Shown one piece after another: positions 16,116-24,657 of a stretch of 64,000 nucleotides of DNA. The position numbers were made by a program, and so were the translations under genes. Source of the DNA: Brucella pseudintermedia (GTDB taxonomy: Bacteria > Pseudomonadota > Alphaproteobacteria > Rhizobiales > Rhizobiaceae); assembly GCF_042697365.1 (NCBI RefSeq), contig NZ_CP137604.1; one strand, written 5' to 3'. Under the pieces are notes generated by a model that made no database searches, had not been told where the DNA came from, and saw nothing but the letters and a program-made list of their open reading frames with translations. The number at the start of each line of letters is the position of its first letter. Positions within the stretch are counted from its first letter, which is position 1.

Positions 16116-16439
16116 ATGAGCGCAGGCACCAATCGCCAAAAGGCAATTGCCAAATCGCTGACGCTCCTGCTTCCGGCAGTACCCTATTCGGATTCCGAGC
16201 CGATCCGCGCCGCGGCGCTCAGCCCCCATATGAAGGCGCTGCCGCCATCCACCGCGGTGTGGCTCGCAACCGTTGCGCATGTGCGCCATGCTCATACCGA
16301 TTACGACGCGTTGCGTGATGAAGGCTATGATAGGGATTCGGCACGTTTCTTCGTCATGGATGCGATCAACGCGAAACTTACGGAATGGCGCGCCACCCGT
16401 CTCGTCTCGCCGGAAGACGACGAAGCGGTGCAGATGTGA
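16116..16439 (+). CDS. DUF2293 domain protein
   Basis: A 107-residue soluble protein preceded by a GGAGAG ribosome site. The central block AVWLATVAHVRHAHTDYDALRDEGYDR contains a HxxH-like cluster, followed by SARFFVMDAINAKLTEWRATR. I recognise it as DUF2293, small proteins widespread in Alphaproteobacteria with no established function. It is divergent from the ArsR-methyltransferase gene and shares its 226-base upstream region. It could therefore be under the same operator, but nothing else links them. No signal peptide or membrane segment. Confidence 0.8.
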   Translation: MSAGTNRQKAIAKSLTLLLPAVPYSDSEPIRAAALSPHMKALPPSTAVWLATVAHVRHAHTDYDALRDEGYDRDSARFFVMDAINAKLTEWRATRLVSPEDDEAVQM

Positions 16440-16840
16440 AAACACCGCATGGAAGCATGCAACGTTTTAGAGTGCGTTTAGATCTGAGTGGATCAGATTC
16501 ATACTTTTCGGGATGCGCTCCAATAATTGAAAACAAGATCACACATCACAGTGATGGCGACCAACACTCCGCAATATGCGACATCAAGGCGGAGCATTTC
16601 GTTACATCGTGAAGCGACACAGAATCCTCCACTGAATGTACAGAGATCTCTTCTTGGAAGAATAAATCCTTACTTTGGATTATTGTGTTCGGCCGAATTC
16701 GCCTTATTACCGAATCGAAAGTGGATTTATCAATACAACCTAATACTATTTTAGTAAAAATTTGATACCTGCTATTTGTGACAGTTTATAATGCTTATAA
16801 AATAAATTAATATATCGACTGTTATATACAGGAGTTTAAA
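16440..16840. other. AT-rich intergenic stretch, no gene seen
   Basis: Composition shifts within about 100 bases from GC-rich to strongly AT-rich. It contains short degraded frames but none with a convincing ribosome site. The promoter of the orphan gene at 16841 probably lies in its last 100 bases. It forms the left part of an approximately 1-kb AT-rich island ending near 17513. Confidence 0.6.
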
Positions 16841-17296
16841 ATGCATAATAATAAAATTTTTGATCTATCTAATACTTTAAATTCCGAGTCTGATTTTGAC
16901 TTTTTAGGAGTATGTCAAATCAGTGATGGAACAGTCAGTGGAGGAACCTTAGCTTCGTCAGGTTGGACCATTAAAATTGATAAACTTGTAGATGGAGTAA
17001 AGGTAAACACCGGCGTTGGCGATATAGCTAAGGTTACTGTTTTCTGGCACGGAAAGCCGGTACCGGATGCAGTGTTAGGCTGCACCATTGACAATGCGCC
17101 AATGAACTCATTTGCACCCTCCCTGGCTGAACGTGAAAATATTATAGCTTTTGATCATTATACTGCATTGGGAAAAACAGACTCTACTGGTTCTTTTGTA
17201 ATTACTATCGGCAGATGGGAGATTGGCGGCGAGGTGAAATTTACAGCATATTGCGCCACTGCTTCAGCAAGCAAAAATTTTAATTTTATTGATTGA
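16841..17296 (+). CDS. AT-rich orphan gene, unknown function
   Basis: A 151-residue frame with GC far below the flanking genes, beginning at an ATG preceded by AGGAG (about 8 bases upstream) and closed by a proper terminator. It is therefore probably expressed. There is no signal peptide or membrane segment. The sequence alternates short polar and hydrophobic runs (GDIAKVTVFWHGKPVPDAV, SFVITIGRWEIGGEVKF), suggesting a beta-sandwich, perhaps of immunoglobulin or transthyretin type. No family is recognised. Composition and isolation between DUF2293 and kgtP point to horizontal gain. Confidence 0.68.
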   Translation: MHNNKIFDLSNTLNSESDFDFLGVCQISDGTVSGGTLASSGWTIKIDKLVDGVKVNTGVGDIAKVTVFWHGKPVPDAVLGCTIDNAPMNSFAPSLAERENIIAFDHYTALGKTDSTGSFVITIGRWEIGGEVKFTAYCATASASKNFNFID

Positions 17297-17320
17297 TGTA
17301 GAAAACACATCATGACTTAT

Positions 17321-17358
17321 AATACAACCCAGTGAATAAAATTCGCCGGGTTGTATTT
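17321..17358 (+). terminator. Terminator of the AT-rich orphan gene
   Basis: AATACAACCC pairs with GGGTTGTATT. Imperfect extra pairing continues inside, and TTTT follows. It lies 25 bases after the stop of the orphan gene, supporting it as a real transcription unit. Confidence 0.85.
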
Positions 17359-17513
17359 TGTTATTTTACATATCTGAATAACTATATATTAATTGTAATT
17401 TTTAATACTTAAACTAGAAATAGATAAATTGTTTTTAATAATTAATACTATCTTATAATACTACAATTTACTTATATTTCAAGAGTGTCAACTCATAAGC
17501 CATTTCGGGCTGT

Positions 17514-18854
17514 TCAATCAACCATACCATGCCCTTGCAGATAGCCGTGCTTGCGCGGGTTGGGCATCACGATACTGACGGCGAAGACGACCACCATGAT
17601 TACGGTCACATACCAGAAGAAGCCGCTTTCCATGCCCTGCTGCTTGAACCACAGCGCCACATATTCAGCCGTGCCGCCAAAAATCGCATTGGCGATGGCG
17701 TAGGAAAAGCCGACGCCCAGCGCCCGCACTTCCGCCGGAAACAGCTCTGCCTTCACGATGCCGCTGATGGAGGTGTACATGCTGACGATCGCGAGCGCGA
17801 TCACGATATAGATGAATGCCCACACCGGGCTTTGCACCGAACCGATCAGCGTGAGAAGCGGAATCGTGGTCAGGATCGAAATGCCGCCAAAGCCGATCAT
17901 CATCGTCTTGCGCCCGATCTTGTCGGACAATGCGCCGAAAAGCGGTTGCATCAGCATATAGACCAGCAGCACGAAGGTCATGGTTTCGCTGGCTGTTTCC
18001 TTGCTCATGCCGGCGGTGTTGACCAGATATTTCTGCATATAGGTCGTGAAAGTATAGAAGGCGAGCGAGCCGCCAGCCGTGAAGCCGACGACGACAAGGA
18101 AAGCCTTGCGGTGGTTCTTCCAGATATTGGCGAAGCTGCCTGCCGCCTTGTTGCCGCGGGTTTCTTCCGTCGAGGTCTCATGCAAGGTCCGCCGGAGGAA
18201 AAGCGCCACGATGGCCGCAACACCGCCAATTGCGAACGGGATGCGCCACCCCCATGCGTGAAGCTCATCCGATGTCAGGAAGAACTGCAGCACCACGATA
18301 ACCAGAACGGCCAGCAACTGCCCGCCGATCAACGTGACATACTGGAACGAGGAGAAGAAGCCGCGGCGACCGGCCAGCGCCACCTCGCTCATATAGGTTG
18401 CGGTGGTGCCGTATTCGCCACCGACGGAAAGTCCCTGCAAAAGCCGCACGATCAGCAGCAGTAACGGCGCCAGAATGCCGATGCTCTGATAGGTCGGCAG
18501 AATGGCGATGGCGAAAGAGCCAAGGCACATCATCGTGACCGAAATCAGCATGGATGTGCGCCGGCCGAGCCGGTCGGCAATGCGGCCAAAAAGCCAGCCG
18601 CCGATAGGACGCATGAGGAAGCCTGCCGCAAAAATCGCAGCCGCGTTCAGCAACTGGCTGGTCTGGTCTTCCGCAGGGAAAAACTGCGATGCGAAATAAA
18701 GCGCACCGAAGGAATAGACGTAAAAATCGTACCACTCCACCAGATTGCCCGATGCGCTGGCCACGATGGCAAACACGCGGCGGCGCGTGTCATGGGCATC
18801 ATGTGCCGCTTCGATCTCGCCATTGGCGTCAGCATGCATTTCTGCATTGTTCAT
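17514..18854 (-). CDS. kgtP: Alpha-ketoglutarate/proton symporter KgtP-like (MFS)
   Basis: A 446-residue major facilitator of the metabolite:H+ symporter family with 12 predicted membrane segments. It matches what I know of E. coli KgtP along most of its length, including SGNLVEWYDFYVYSF, GRIADRLGRRTSML, the block LLQGLSVGGEYGTTATYMSE and FYTSISGIVKAELFPAEVRALGVG. The likely substrate is 2-oxoglutarate, though relatives carry other organic acids. The start at 18854 has GGGAG eight bases upstream; a longer frame to 18914 lacks one. It stands alone. Confidence 0.9.
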   Translation of the reverse strand: MNNAEMHADANGEIEAAHDAHDTRRRVFAIVASASGNLVEWYDFYVYSFGALYFASQFFPAEDQTSQLLNAAAIFAAGFLMRPIGGWLFGRIADRLGRRTSMLISVTMMCLGSFAIAILPTYQSIGILAPLLLLIVRLLQGLSVGGEYGTTATYMSEVALAGRRGFFSSFQYVTLIGGQLLAVLVIVVLQFFLTSDELHAWGWRIPFAIGGVAAIVALFLRRTLHETSTEETRGNKAAGSFANIWKNHRKAFLVVVGFTAGGSLAFYTFTTYMQKYLVNTAGMSKETASETMTFVLLVYMLMQPLFGALSDKIGRKTMMIGFGGISILTTIPLLTLIGSVQSPVWAFIYIVIALAIVSMYTSISGIVKAELFPAEVRALGVGFSYAIANAIFGGTAEYVALWFKQQGMESGFFWYVTVIMVVVFAVSIVMPNPRKHGYLQGHGMVD

Positions 18855-19384
18855 TCTGAAAACTCCCGATAGCAGGCGGTTTGTGAAACCGCCTGCAAGC
18901 CGCCGGTCCCACACGCGGGATGACCGAAGTCGGCGCTTGTTTCACGTCACAAAGGTGCGGGCCGCACTTCAACCACAAGGCAGGCACGCATTTGAAATGT
19001 CCTCCCGGCCAAACCATGCCGTCTCAATCGCTCGCGACGGCGAGCAGTCCTTGGACCGGCGGTCTCGGTGTTCATTCCCAACGAAAAATGTAACGGAGCA
19101 AAAGCATCGAAACCGGCATCCTGAACGAAATCGCAACGGGATGAAGCATCATGGCGTTGCGATCACAGGCTCCATATCTAGAGCAGTTTCAGGATGCGGC
19201 CAGACCATAGGAACAAAATCGTTTGCATGCAATCTATTCCAATATAAGAAATTGCTGACGGACGCGACCGGAACCGGTGCGCAAATCAGGCACACTGCAA
19301 CCCTTTGAAATAACGTTGAAATAATAAGGGACGGCCTACACGGGCAGTCGATCAAATCCCCGTGTAGAACGATTCTTGAGCCCG
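18855..19384. other. Long intergenic region, no gene seen
   Basis: 530 bases between kgtP and tam (both minus strand) hold the upstream region of kgtP. Around 19180-19250 is a segment beginning CTAGAGCAGTTTC that loosely resembles the arm of the dispersed repeats. No frame with a ribosome site and no strong hairpin terminator were found. Confidence 0.5.
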
Positions 19385-20152
19385 CTATTTCTTCTGGGCA
19401 ACCAGAAAAATACGCGGAAAACGCAACAGGACTTTTCCGTCGACCGTTGCCGGATAATGCGGCGCGATCCGCGCCTTGTAAGCCGCCAGATAATCCACCT
19501 GCTCCTGTGGGTCGAGCGGATCGAGAAAAGGCCGCAAACCTGTTCCCTTCACCCACTCCACAATCGCATCCACGCCATCCAGCGTATGGTTGTAGATCGT
19601 ATGCCATATATCGATGCGTGCGGAATGAGCGGCCAGCGCGTTGTAATATTCCGCCGCTGGCGGCAGAGGGTCCCTGCCCTCAGTGCCGATCTTGGCGGCA
19701 AAGGCTTCGGTTCTTGCAACATCACGCATACCGACATGGGTTGGCTCGGCCATATTGTCGGGCATCTGCACGGCCAGCACCGCGCCCGAACGAAGCCGCG
19801 ACAGAAGGCGCTTCATCTGCTCCATGTGATCCGGGAGCCACTGGAAAACGGCATTGGAGAAAAGAACGTCGGTTTCCGCATCCGGCTCGTAGCTCTTCAC
19901 GTCGCCGATAGTGAAATTGACCTGCGGCAAGCGCGCACTGGCCTTTTCGATCATGTCAGGCGATGTATCAAAGCCGGAAATTTCCGCGCCCGGCCAGCGT
20001 TCGGCCAGAAGTTCCGTCGAGTTGCCCGGTCCGCAGCCCATATCGACAACCTTGCGCGGCTTGTCGAGCGGTATCCGGGCCAGAAGGTCACCCGCCGGGC
20101 GGCTGCGTTCGTCTTCAAACTTCATATATTGCTGCGCAGACCAGTCTTTCAT
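19385..20152 (-). CDS. tam: Trans-aconitate 2-methyltransferase
   Basis: Tam methylates trans-aconitate, a spontaneous by-product that inhibits aconitase, using S-adenosylmethionine. From the ATG at 20152 (AAAGGA site upstream) the product has 255 residues, the normal length. It starts MKDWSAQQYMKFEDERSRPA, a hallmark of Tam. The SAM loop VVDMGCGPGNSTELLAERWP and FSNAVFQWLPDHMEQM follow. It lies directly after the terminator of ettA on the same strand and has its own short upstream region. Acts in the cytoplasm. Confidence 0.94.
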   Translation of the reverse strand: MKDWSAQQYMKFEDERSRPAGDLLARIPLDKPRKVVDMGCGPGNSTELLAERWPGAEISGFDTSPDMIEKASARLPQVNFTIGDVKSYEPDAETDVLFSNAVFQWLPDHMEQMKRLLSRLRSGAVLAVQMPDNMAEPTHVGMRDVARTEAFAAKIGTEGRDPLPPAAEYYNALAAHSARIDIWHTIYNHTLDGVDAIVEWVKGTGLRPFLDPLDPQEQVDYLAAYKARIAPHYPATVDGKVLLRFPRIFLVAQKK

Positions 20153-20175
20153 CCTGTTTCCTTTCATCAAATGAA

Positions 20176-20200
20176 AAGGCCGGTGCAATGCACCGGCCTT
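20176..20200 (-). terminator. Terminator of ettA
   Basis: AAGGCCGGTGCA and TGCACCGGCCTT form a near-perfect stem followed on the minus strand by TTTC. It ends the ettA transcript about 145 bases after its stop and lies just ahead of tam. Confidence 0.87.
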
Positions 20201-20344
20201 AACTTCAAATCGCCAGAGGTTCGTTGAGGTTCTGGTTATAGCAAGGCGAAAATGGTGAGGTTCGAAGCGTACTTTGCGTAGGTGAGCGCCGGAAGCACAG
20301 AACCACGCCATTCGCAGACCGCGAGAACCTGAACATCTCGAACC

Positions 20345-21994
20345 TTACCGCGTCAGCGGCTTGTAGGTCACCCGTTTCGGGTTGACGCTGTCCGGTCCGA
20401 GACGGCGGATCTTGTCAGCTTCATAGTCCTCGAAGTTGCCTTCAAACCATTCGACGTGGCTGTCGCCTTCGAATGCGAGGATATGCGTTGCCAGGCGATC
20501 GAGGAACATACGGTCGTGGCTGATGATAACGGCGCAGCCAGCGAAATTTTCCAGCGCATCTTCAAGTGCGCCCAGCGTTTCCGTATCAAGGTCATTGGTC
20601 GGTTCGTCGAGGAGCAGGACATTGCCGCCGGACTTCAGCATCTTGGCAAGGTGAACACGATTGCGCTGACCGCCGGAAAGATTGCCGACCTTCTGCTGCT
20701 GGTCGCCGCCCTTGAAGTTGAACGCGCCGCAATAAGCGCGGGAGTTCATTTCAAACTTGCCGAGCTTGATGACGTCATTGCCGCCGGAAATCTCTTCCCA
20801 GACGGTCTTGTTGGGGTCGAGCGCGTCGCGGCTCTGATCCACATAGGACAGATGAACCGTCTCGCCAATACGCACAGAGCCCTTGTCCGGCTGTTCCTGA
20901 CCGGTCAGCATCTTGAAGAGCGTCGATTTACCGGCACCGTTCGGGCCGATGACGCCGACAATGCCGCCCGCAGGCAGCTTGAAGCTCAGATCGTCGATCA
21001 GCAGTCGGTCGCCAAAGCCCTTCGACAGGTTTTCAACCTCGATCACCACCTGACCAAGGCGCTCGCCCACCGGAATGATGATCTGCGCATCGCCGGGGCG
21101 GCGCTCTTCCGCGCTCTTGACCAGTTCGTCATAGGCCTTGATACGCGCCTTGGACTTGGCCTGACGCGCCTTCGGGCTTGCCGAAATCCACTCGCGTTCG
21201 CGCGACAACGCCTTTTCGCGAGCAGCTTCCTCGCGGCCTTCCTGCGCCATGCGCTTGGCCTTGGCTTCCAGATAGGCGGAATAGTTGCCTTCATAAGGAA
21301 TGCCGCGACCGCGGTCGAGCTCCAGAATCCAACCCGTCACATTGTCGAGGAAGTAACGGTCGTGGGTGATGATCAACACCGAACCCGGATATTCGCGCAG
21401 GTGCTTTTCAAGCCATGCGGTGGTTTCGGCGTCCAGATGGTTGGTCGGTTCGTCGAGAAGCAGCAGCTCCGGCTTCGAAAGCAGAAGCTTGCAAAGCGCC
21501 ACGCGGCGCTTTTCGCCGCCCGAAAGCTTGGTCACGTCCGCATCGCCCGGAGGGCAGCGCAGCGCCTCCATGGCCATCTCGACCTGGCTGTCCAAGTCCC
21601 AGAGGTTCTGGCTATCGATGATATCCTGAAGCTTTGCGCCTTCGTCGGCGGTCTCATCGGAATAATTCATCATCAGTTCGTTGTAACGGTCGATGATCGC
21701 CTTCTTGTCGGCGACGCCTTCCATCACATTGCCGAGCACATCCTTGGAAGGATCGAGCTCCGGCTCCTGCGGAAGATAACCGCAGGTAGCGCCTTCGGCG
21801 AGCCACGCCTCGCCGGTATATTCCTTGTCGAGGCCGGCCATGATCTTGAGCACGGTCGACTTACCGGCGCCGTTCGGACCGAGAATGCCGATCTTGGCGT
21901 CAGGATAGAAGGAGAGATGAATATTCTCCAGAATCTTCTTGTTGCCATAGGCCTTGTTGAGGCCGGACATATGATAAATGAACTGGCGTGCCAT
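20345..21994 (-). CDS. ettA: Energy-dependent translational throttle protein EttA (ABC-F)
   Basis: EttA is a soluble ABC-F ATPase that binds the ribosomal E site and gates entry into elongation according to the ATP/ADP ratio. The 549 residues contain two nucleotide-binding domains with intact motifs. Walker A GPNGAGKST appears at 39-47 and again in the second half, with signatures LSGGEKRR and LSGGQRN and Walker B LLLLDEPTNHLD and LLLDEPTNDLD. An arm/linker rich in charged residues lies between them. It has no membrane domain. It is monocistronic, divergent from the hydrolase gene at 22440. Confidence 0.96.
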   Translation of the reverse strand: MARQFIYHMSGLNKAYGNKKILENIHLSFYPDAKIGILGPNGAGKSTVLKIMAGLDKEYTGEAWLAEGATCGYLPQEPELDPSKDVLGNVMEGVADKKAIIDRYNELMMNYSDETADEGAKLQDIIDSQNLWDLDSQVEMAMEALRCPPGDADVTKLSGGEKRRVALCKLLLSKPELLLLDEPTNHLDAETTAWLEKHLREYPGSVLIITHDRYFLDNVTGWILELDRGRGIPYEGNYSAYLEAKAKRMAQEGREEAAREKALSREREWISASPKARQAKSKARIKAYDELVKSAEERRPGDAQIIIPVGERLGQVVIEVENLSKGFGDRLLIDDLSFKLPAGGIVGVIGPNGAGKSTLFKMLTGQEQPDKGSVRIGETVHLSYVDQSRDALDPNKTVWEEISGGNDVIKLGKFEMNSRAYCGAFNFKGGDQQQKVGNLSGGQRNRVHLAKMLKSGGNVLLLDEPTNDLDTETLGALEDALENFAGCAVIISHDRMFLDRLATHILAFEGDSHVEWFEGNFEDYEADKIRRLGPDSVNPKRVTYKPLTR

Positions 21995-22439
21995 AAAGCG
22001 CGTCGTCTCCGCAGGTTGAGAAGCGCGGGTCGCCGATCATGCGAACCGCGCGGAAATTGCTGACGCGTATGTAGGCCAAATACGCCCCGGAAGCAAACGC
22101 CAACCCGTGAAATGGAAGCGGCCGGAACCGCCAGTCCGTATCTGCTGATGAAACACATATAATGAAACCGGGCGCGGATATTTCCGTCACCCGGTTTCCC
22201 CTCTGGCCACCGTCCGCGAAAGTTTCCTCCCTTTCATCGGACGGCCTGCAAGTTATGACGCGAATTCCGTCTCTCGACGCCCCTGAATGCCCTTCAAAAC
22301 CCCGTCTGCAAGGCTAGATTTGCCCAAGCTTTTGCGCTTTTCAAGCAGAATCTGCACAAAAAACGCTGTTGCCTAAAATTCACTCACCCCACGGTCCGAT
22401 GCCTGTTTATGCGACGCTACATAAGGGGAGATTGACTAT
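21995..22439. other. Divergent intergenic region with a long hairpin
   Basis: 445 bases between ettA and the hydrolase gene. At 22164-22198, GAAACCGGG pairs with CCCGGTTTC and an inner CGGA with TCCG, a long nearly perfect hairpin without a T-tract. No small gene was found in the rest. Confidence 0.6.
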
Positions 22440-23411
22440 TTGCACGGCATAAAATCAGATGGCGGAATGACCTTCAAAACCATTCATCATCTGCCGGTCC
22501 CAGACAAACCGGAACTTCCGTTCCGCACCATCCGTGCCGACGCGCCGCGAGCGGTCGTCCAGATATGCCACGGTCTTGCCGAACACTCGGCGCGATACGA
22601 ACGCTTCGCATCCGCCCTCGCTGCGGCTGGCTGCCACGTCTATATTCACGACCATCGCGGACACGGCGCCAATATCGGCGCTCATGCACCAAGAGGCATG
22701 TTCGCGCAAAAACAGGGTCATATCGTGGCCATCGAGGACGTCCGGGCGCTCAACCGACACATCCACGAGAAACATCCGGGCTTGCCCGTGGTGCTTTTCG
22801 GCCATTCCATGGGAGGGCTGATCGCGCTGAACTATGTGCTGAACCATGCCGATACGGTCGATGCGGCGGCAATCTGGAATGCCAATTTCGACGGCGGAGC
22901 GGAAAGCGCAGCGGCCCTCGCACTTCTTTATATGGAGCGCATGCTGAAAGGCTCGGACGTTCCAAGCAGCATCCTGCCGAAAATGACCTTCCGCGCCTGG
23001 GGCCGGTCCATAAAGGGACACCGCACGCTGTTCGACTGGCTTTCCCACGATGCAGCGGAGGTCGATGCCTATATCGCCGATCCGCTTTGCGGCTTTGACG
23101 CCAGCGTGGCGCTATGGATCGACATTTTCCGCTTGATCCGCCGTGCCGCCGACGACCGCAACTTCGCGAAAGTTCCGCGAGACATGCCGTTCAATCTCGT
23201 TGGCGGCGCGGAAGACCCGGCAACGGCAAACGGTGCTGCTGTGCAGAGGCTGGCGGAGAGACTGCGGAACATGGGCTTCAAGCGTGTCGATTGCACGATC
23301 CTGCCCGGCACCCGCCACGAAAGCCTCAACGAAACCAACCGGGACCAGGTGACACAGAATTTTCTGGATTGGCTGGCAGCGGCCCTTCCGTCTGCGCCAA
23401 TGTCCGGCTAA
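22440..23411 (+). CDS. Alpha/beta hydrolase, monoacylglycerol lipase-like
   Basis: A 323-residue serine hydrolase of the Hydrolase_4 group (often annotated lysophospholipase). The nucleophile elbow GHSMGG holds S123. The acid is probably the Asp in GGAEDPAT and the base the His in LPGTRHESLNE. HDHRGHGAN is the usual oxyanion region. It has no signal peptide. The start is uncertain: a TTG at 22440 lies behind GGGGAGA, while the first ATG (22467) has no well-spaced site. The natural substrate may be a monoacylglycerol or lysophospholipid, but this is not shown by context. Confidence 0.87.
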   Translation: MHGIKSDGGMTFKTIHHLPVPDKPELPFRTIRADAPRAVVQICHGLAEHSARYERFASALAAAGCHVYIHDHRGHGANIGAHAPRGMFAQKQGHIVAIEDVRALNRHIHEKHPGLPVVLFGHSMGGLIALNYVLNHADTVDAAAIWNANFDGGAESAAALALLYMERMLKGSDVPSSILPKMTFRAWGRSIKGHRTLFDWLSHDAAEVDAYIADPLCGFDASVALWIDIFRLIRRAADDRNFAKVPRDMPFNLVGGAEDPATANGAAVQRLAERLRNMGFKRVDCTILPGTRHESLNETNRDQVTQNFLDWLAAALPSAPMSG

Positions 23412-23586
23412 AACAGCGGTCAATCGACTAATCGAGCTATTATCGGGGCCAAAACTCACGATTACTTGAACCGTCTTGGCTTTGCCATGCAATCAATGCT
23501 ATGCAGCGCGCCTTGCGCGCTATCGGGTTTCCGGGCAGATAAGCCGGGCTTAGGCAGATGGCGCGAGGAATGAAGGAACACTCCGC

Positions 23587-24318
23587 TTGGACACACCGAC
23601 GATTTCTGTGGTTATCCCCTGCCGCAACGAAGCCGACAATCTTGCCTTTCTGCTGGATGAAGTCGATGCCGCCATGCAGGGCCGCGCATACGAAGTCATC
23701 GTCGTAGACGACGGTTCGACGGACTCGACGAGCGATGTGCTCGCGGGCCGCATCCATGCGGGCAAGCCGCTCCGCCATCTGCGCCATGACCGCTCGTCGG
23801 GTCAGAGCGCCGCTGTGCGCTCCGGTGTTTTCGCAGCGCGCGGCAAGATCGTCGTGACCATGGATGGCGACGGGCAGAACAACCCGGCCTATCTGCCGGT
23901 TCTGGCGGATGCGCTGATCAAAGCCGGACCGGATTACGGCATTGCAGCCGGACAGCGCCTCAAGCGCACCGATACCAAGCTAAAGCAGTTGTCTTCCCGT
24001 TTTGCCAACAATCTGCGCGGCGCGATCCTCAAGGATAAGACACGCGATTCCGGTTGCGGACTGAAAGCGCTGCACACCGACCTGTTCCGGCAACTGCCTT
24101 TCTTCGACGGCTGGCATCGCTACCTTCCCGCGCTGGCGCTGCGCGAGGGCTATGACGTGGTGCATGTGGATGTGGTCGACCGCGAACGCCGCCACGGCAA
24201 ATCCAATTATGGCATTCTGGACCGTGGAATGCGCGGCATCCTTGACCTTTATGGCGTCTGGTGGCTGCGCAAGCGCCGCAAGGTCGTTCCTCGTGTGAGG
24301 GAGATCACCCATGACTGA
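23587..24318 (+). CDS. GT2 glycosyltransferase, dolichol-phosphate-mannose-synthase-like
   Basis: A 243-residue family 2 glycosyltransferase. It opens with ISVVIPCRNEADNLAFLLDEV and contains VVDDGSTDST and the metal-binding MDGDGQNN. RRHGKSNYGILDRGMRGILDL near the end is typical of DPM1/ArnC-type enzymes that load a sugar onto a polyprenyl phosphate. There is no C-terminal membrane segment. Translation probably starts at a TTG at 23587 with AAGGA upstream. It overlaps the LAB_N gene by eight bases, so the two are coupled and probably serve lipid A or envelope sugar modification. Confidence 0.9.
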   Translation: MDTPTISVVIPCRNEADNLAFLLDEVDAAMQGRAYEVIVVDDGSTDSTSDVLAGRIHAGKPLRHLRHDRSSGQSAAVRSGVFAARGKIVVTMDGDGQNNPAYLPVLADALIKAGPDYGIAAGQRLKRTDTKLKQLSSRFANNLRGAILKDKTRDSGCGLKALHTDLFRQLPFFDGWHRYLPALALREGYDVVHVDVVDRERRHGKSNYGILDRGMRGILDLYGVWWLRKRRKVVPRVREITHD

Positions 24319-24640
24319 TATTTTCAACAGCCTGTCGCAATGGCTGCACGAGGTCTTCGTGGCGCAATGGGACGGCTGGATCGTGCTGGGCTTCATCGCC
24401 CAGGCCTGTTTCACCATGCGCTTCGTGGTGCAGTGGCTGGCGTCCGAAAAGGCAAAGCGCAGCGTGATGCCTGTTGCCTTCTGGTTCTTCTCGCTTTTCG
24501 GCGGCACGCTACTTTTGATCTATGCGATCCAGCGCAAGGACCCGGTCTTCATTGCCGGACAGGCGCTTGGCCTCGTCGTCTATATCCGCAATCTCTGGCT
24601 CATCGCCAATGAAAAGAAGCGGCTGACAGCCGGGGAGTAA
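24311..24640 (+). CDS. LAB_N (lipid A biosynthesis N-terminal domain) membrane protein
   Basis: A 109-residue membrane protein with three hydrophobic segments. The mark of the LAB_N domain is clear: VAFWFFSLFGGTLLLIYAI and then DPVFIAGQALGLVVYIRNLW. The domain is named for its fusion to some lipid A-disaccharide synthases. As a free protein it accompanies GT2 glycosyltransferases and may help present lipid-linked sugars. It overlaps the GT2 gene by eight bases. A hairpin over its own stop codon ends the unit. In Rhizobiales such pairs often have an ArnT-like gene nearby; none is present here. Confidence 0.88.
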   Translation: MTDIFNSLSQWLHEVFVAQWDGWIVLGFIAQACFTMRFVVQWLASEKAKRSVMPVAFWFFSLFGGTLLLIYAIQRKDPVFIAGQALGLVVYIRNLWLIANEKKRLTAGE

Positions 24641-24650
24641 ACTCCCCGGC
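24629..24650. terminator. Bidirectional hairpin between the LAB_N gene and ugd
   Basis: GCCGGGGAG and CTCCCCGGC form a strong stem whose loop is the LAB_N stop codon region. It lies between two convergent genes and can serve both, although T-tracts are short. Confidence 0.7.
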
Positions 24651-24657
24651 ATTTCAC

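Noticed and set aside
18915..19384. sRNA or gene in the kgtP-tam spacer
   Set aside because: No promoter plus terminator pair and no convincing frame were found.
20456..22063. Plus-strand frame of about 535 codons opposite ettA
   Set aside because: Shadow of ettA; composition is Arg/Ala/His-rich nonsense and lacks a ribosome site.
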